Below, one piece after another: positions 61,801-64,000 of a stretch of DNA of 64,000 nucleotides (within the stretch, counting starts at the first letter, position 1; each line of letters begins with the position of its first letter). The DNA is from Azorinus chamasolen. Taxonomy: Eukaryota > Mollusca > Bivalvia > Cardiida > Solecurtidae. Under the pieces are notes generated by a model that worked only from the letters and a program-made list of their open reading frames with translations, searched no databases and had not been told where the DNA came from. The stretch spans positions 82,075,945-82,139,944 of the forward strand of contig OY755243.1 of the NCBI GenBank assembly GCA_963576725.1, in the 5' to 3' direction. A program made the translations under genes and the position numbers.

Positions 61801-62110
61801 ATCAAGAAACACAAGGAATATGGAACCAGTTGCTTGCATTTCCCAGTTCTAATTCTCTTTTGTTGTTCGGTCGCTTTTCTCTATTGATTAAAAAGGGAAC
61901 ATGTTTTCTATATAAAGTACAGTCCATGGTCACGAGATTCAATGACATCATATGCGCAATAAATTTCGAATTTTCTGCTTGTTATTTTCCTGTATTGTTT
62001 TTCAGCAAACAAAACGTTCAATGATGTTATTTTCTATAAAAAACAACACCCTCATATATGGCCATTTGAGAGCGAATTGAGCGTGGGAATTAATTCGTTT
62101 AATATATGTG

Positions 62111-62520
62111 TTAACTGTTACTCCGTTGATACAATTTAATGGTTATTCAAAGTAGTTTCTGGTGTAAGGCTTCGACTACTTCCGGTTCGATCAAGCTTTA
62201 ACCGTTTTCTCCATAAATACGTCCATTTCTACGACGTTACAAACAAGGTAGACACCTATCAGACGGCCTTGTCTGATCAGGGTCAGCTCTGTTTGCTTAT
62301 GATATAATATAGATTTGATTCTACATTTTATGTTATCGCAAAATATTTACAGGTTTATGCGCTATTATAACAATCTAATTAATAATCATGATGTCATTAT
62401 TTTTCGCATTAATATTCATAGAGTAAGGGTTAATTAAAAGCACTATTGACCGAATGTCAAACAATGGGAATCTTGATGACACATCCTATGCTTGGCGATT
62501 CAAATTGTGAGGTATCATTG
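62111..62520 (+). mobile_element. B5 element interrupted by B1
   Basis: TTAACTGTTACTCCGTTGAT, GGCTTCGACTACTTCCGGTT, CGATCAAGCTT, then the nested B1. B5 resumes as AAGCACTATTGACCGAATGT, CAAACAATGGGAATCTTGAT, GCGATTCAAATTG. The right half fades before the retrotransposon. Confidence 0.75.
62198..62433 (+). mobile_element. B1 element, 236 bp, nested in B5
   Basis: TTAACCGTTTTCTCCATAAA to CATAGAGTAAGGGTTAA. TTAA is on both sides, and the interrupted B5 word GATCAAGCTT / AAGCACTATTGACCG can be read across it. The hairpin has lost its centre (AGACGGCCTTGTCTG). Confidence 0.88.
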
Positions 62521-62821
62521 TACCTATTCATTATACCAAGGGAGGTAATTCAGAACCCAAAAACGTTAGAGTGATAACTCTTAATAATATAATTTCAAAA
62601 ATACATGTATACTCCAAATTGCTTGTTACTAGAGTGACAAAGTGGGCTGAAAAGCACAAGAAATTCATAGATAATCAATATGGTTTTCAGAAAGGGAAAT
62701 CAACAGTAGACTGTATTTTTATTACATGTACTTATTTGTAAAACTTTGTCAGACAAAAAAAGCTGTGCGTTGCCTTTTTAGATTGGGAGAATATATTTGA
62801 CAGAATTGAAAGACTGTACTT

Positions 62822-63238
62822 ATGGCAGAAGTTTTTAAGCGAAAATCTAAGCTTAGACTCATAAATGCAATGGAGGCTATGTATTCAGTCGTTAAATCTG
62901 TTGTTCCATTCAATCGACAAAAATCTGAATGCATCATATCAAATATAGCGGTAAAACAGGGGGATCCTGCTAGCAACATACTCTGCTTAGTTTTTCTAAA
63001 TTACATTATTGATAGTATAAATAGCAACATCAGTGACGTAATGGAAATAGACGGTCTACAAATGTACTTATTATGTTTTGCTGATGATGCGGTTGTGTTT
63101 GCCCAAGACCCGGCATCTTTGCAAAGCATGCTGGACGATATGGATAATTATTCCAACACATGGAACCTTAAAATAAATGTCAACAAAACAAAACAATTGA
63201 TTTTTGGAAATGGACAGCTACGATTTTTATTTATATGA
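62822..63238 (+). pseudogene. LINE reverse transcriptase palm segment (longest open block)
   Basis: 138 codons from an internal Met. It contains KQGDPASN, FADDAVVFAQDPASLQSML and LKINVNKTK. The FADD pair supplies the metal-binding aspartates of a polymerase palm. It is not a natural protein start: homology continues upstream in a shifted frame and downstream in a third frame. Confidence 0.82.
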
Positions 63239-63374
63239 TTCACGATTAGAAATTGTCAAATCCTTCAAATATCTTGGTGTGTAGCTATTCAAAAATGGAA
63301 ATTGGAATCGCACGCAAAAGCGAATAGATCAACATGCTTCGTACTTCATTGCATAATTCATTTATCGTTTATAA

Positions 63375-64000
63375 CCAAATGAGCTTACCTGTTTAACAAA
63401 AAGTCAATTGTTTTATTATCTTGTTACTCCAATCTTGAACTATGCGGTATGGAGTTACCACAAAGGACGGGACGTAGAAATCGTGCACATAAAATCTTGC
63501 CGCAAAACACTTGGTGTAAAACAATCTACTAGCGTCAATGCTAAACTTGTCATGATAAAATATTGGATAAAAATCATCTCTAAAAGTGACCAATCATTGA
63601 TTTTTAAAACTTATAATACGCTCCATAATGATGCAGAAAATGGATTAAATTGCAACAATTTTAACTGGGCTTATCAAATCAAATGTATTTTAGCAGACTG
63701 TGGTTTATTATACATGTGGTACAACCAGTATGATGCTGTGATGAATTACGAAATTATAAAACAACGAATCCTTGACATATTTTATCAACATTTGTATTCC
63801 TCCATAAATAACTCAAGGCGACTAGAAACATATTGTCTATTTAAACATGCATTTCAATTTGAGAAATATCTTGATATCATTACAGAGCCTAAATTCCGCA
63901 TTGCGTTGACACGATTTCGTACTTCATCACACAATTTAGCCATAGAAAAGGGAAGACACATTAATGATACTAGAGAAAACAGAACATGCATTAACTGCGG
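63375..64000 (+). pseudogene. LINE ORF2 C-terminal segment, open to window end
   Basis: Open for about 208 codons. TKSQLFYYLVTPILNYAVWS and VHIKSCRKTLGVKQSTS are the thumb/connection motifs that follow the polymerase in many LINE ORF2 proteins. RIALTRFRTSSHNLAIEKGR, then ENRTCINCG near the end look like the start of the terminal cysteine-histidine motif. Its being open to the edge suggests that this part decayed less than the palm. Confidence 0.78.

Larger units (their letters stand above)
62540..64000 (+). pseudogene. Non-LTR retrotransposon (LINE) reverse transcriptase, frameshifted, cut by window end
   Basis: A decayed LINE ORF2 copy. In order: KNVRVITLNNIISKI (finger region), KKFIDNQYGFQKGKSTVDCI (template-grip block) near 62640-62720, VAFLDWENIFDRIE (block A with the first catalytic Asp) near 62770-62810, IAVKQGDPASNILCLVFLNY (block B) and LLCFADDAVVFAQ (catalytic block C, FADD) near 63066-63104, then LKINVNKTKQLIF (block D). 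LEIVKSFKYLGV (block E) is in another frame near 63245-63283, followed by a stop. At least four frame changes and stops break the frame. Clade (jockey/CR1/I/RTE) is not resolved. No 5' ORF is seen; the upstream side meets a B5 element. Confidence 0.88.

Overview
This window looks like non-coding-rich, AT-rich chromosomal DNA of an invertebrate animal. A bivalve or other lophotrochozoan is my guess, from the repeat style only (low certainty). There are no bacterial operons, no ribosome-binding-site-spaced genes and no long uninterrupted genes. I can support one host gene. It is on the minus strand and is represented by two exons of a SCY1-like pseudokinase close to SCYL2: exon A at 47794-48108 (coding from 48072 or 47943) and exon B at 42812-42972. 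The exons join in phase 0 across a 4.8-kb intron with good GT/AG signals. Later exons should lie at lower coordinates, but I could not find them here.

Almost everything else is a dense, layered landscape of short snap-back (palindromic) non-autonomous DNA elements. Two terminal types recur. 'P' elements end in CAGT...ACTG next to a TA dinucleotide (pogo/Tigger-like by termini): P1 (end CAGTAAAACCCCTCTAAACC), P2 (CAGTAAAACCTCTCTATAAC), P3 (CAGTAGAACCTGTCTTAAGC), and the rarer P4-P7 and P10. 'B' elements are bounded by TTAA and start CCCTTT/CCCATT/CCCTTC (piggyBac-like by target and termini): B1 (TTAACCCTTTACTCCATRAA), B2 (TTAACCCTTTCGCTGCCAAT), B3 (TTAACCCATTCCCTCATAGG), B4 (TTAACCCTTCGCTTGCTATT), B5 (core GACGCCGAGTAACTCGGCGT, several end variants) and B6 (TTAACCCTTTCCTTCATAAA). 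'J' palindromes (arms GCAAATAGTGTAGACC) and 'W' palindromes (arms CTCCACCAAACCCTATGTTG) have less clear ends. No transposase gene for any of these is visible.

The most striking signal is architectural. P families with different terminal repeats carry the same internal hairpin (arms GGTGGCAGCTTAATGCAGGG and GAAAGTCATGCAGAAAGCTC). Several P, B and J families also share the exact centre GCTCCTATAGGAGC or one-step variants. P elements repeatedly serve as landing sites for B elements at their own TTAA tetranucleotides (279, 22315, 28187, 29901, 58130; probably 24024). Three minisatellites (15067, 28599, 50946) are tandem expansions of B5 or W hairpin arms.

Layout: 1-8000 is mixed P/B/W elements. 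8236-8960 is a 31-bp minisatellite. 9371-20260 is more elements with a 238-bp tandem duplication (9758-10232), a 26-bp array (15067) and a large palindrome (18999). 20596-21285 is a degenerate 20-bp array. 21495-31000 holds nested elements, a GC-rich fold-back inside a 1.38-kb element (24024-25400), a 49-bp array and a 574-bp TIR element (30424-30997). 31285-41982 has a B4 split by a 1.2-kb insertion and a B1 split by a 0.9-kb insertion. 42812-48108 is the SCYL2-like gene with an intron packed with elements. 48600-58400 has more elements and a tRNA-derived SINE fragment. 59740-60468 is a 19-bp minisatellite. 62540-64000 is the 3' part of a decayed non-LTR retrotransposon (reverse transcriptase) running off the window end.
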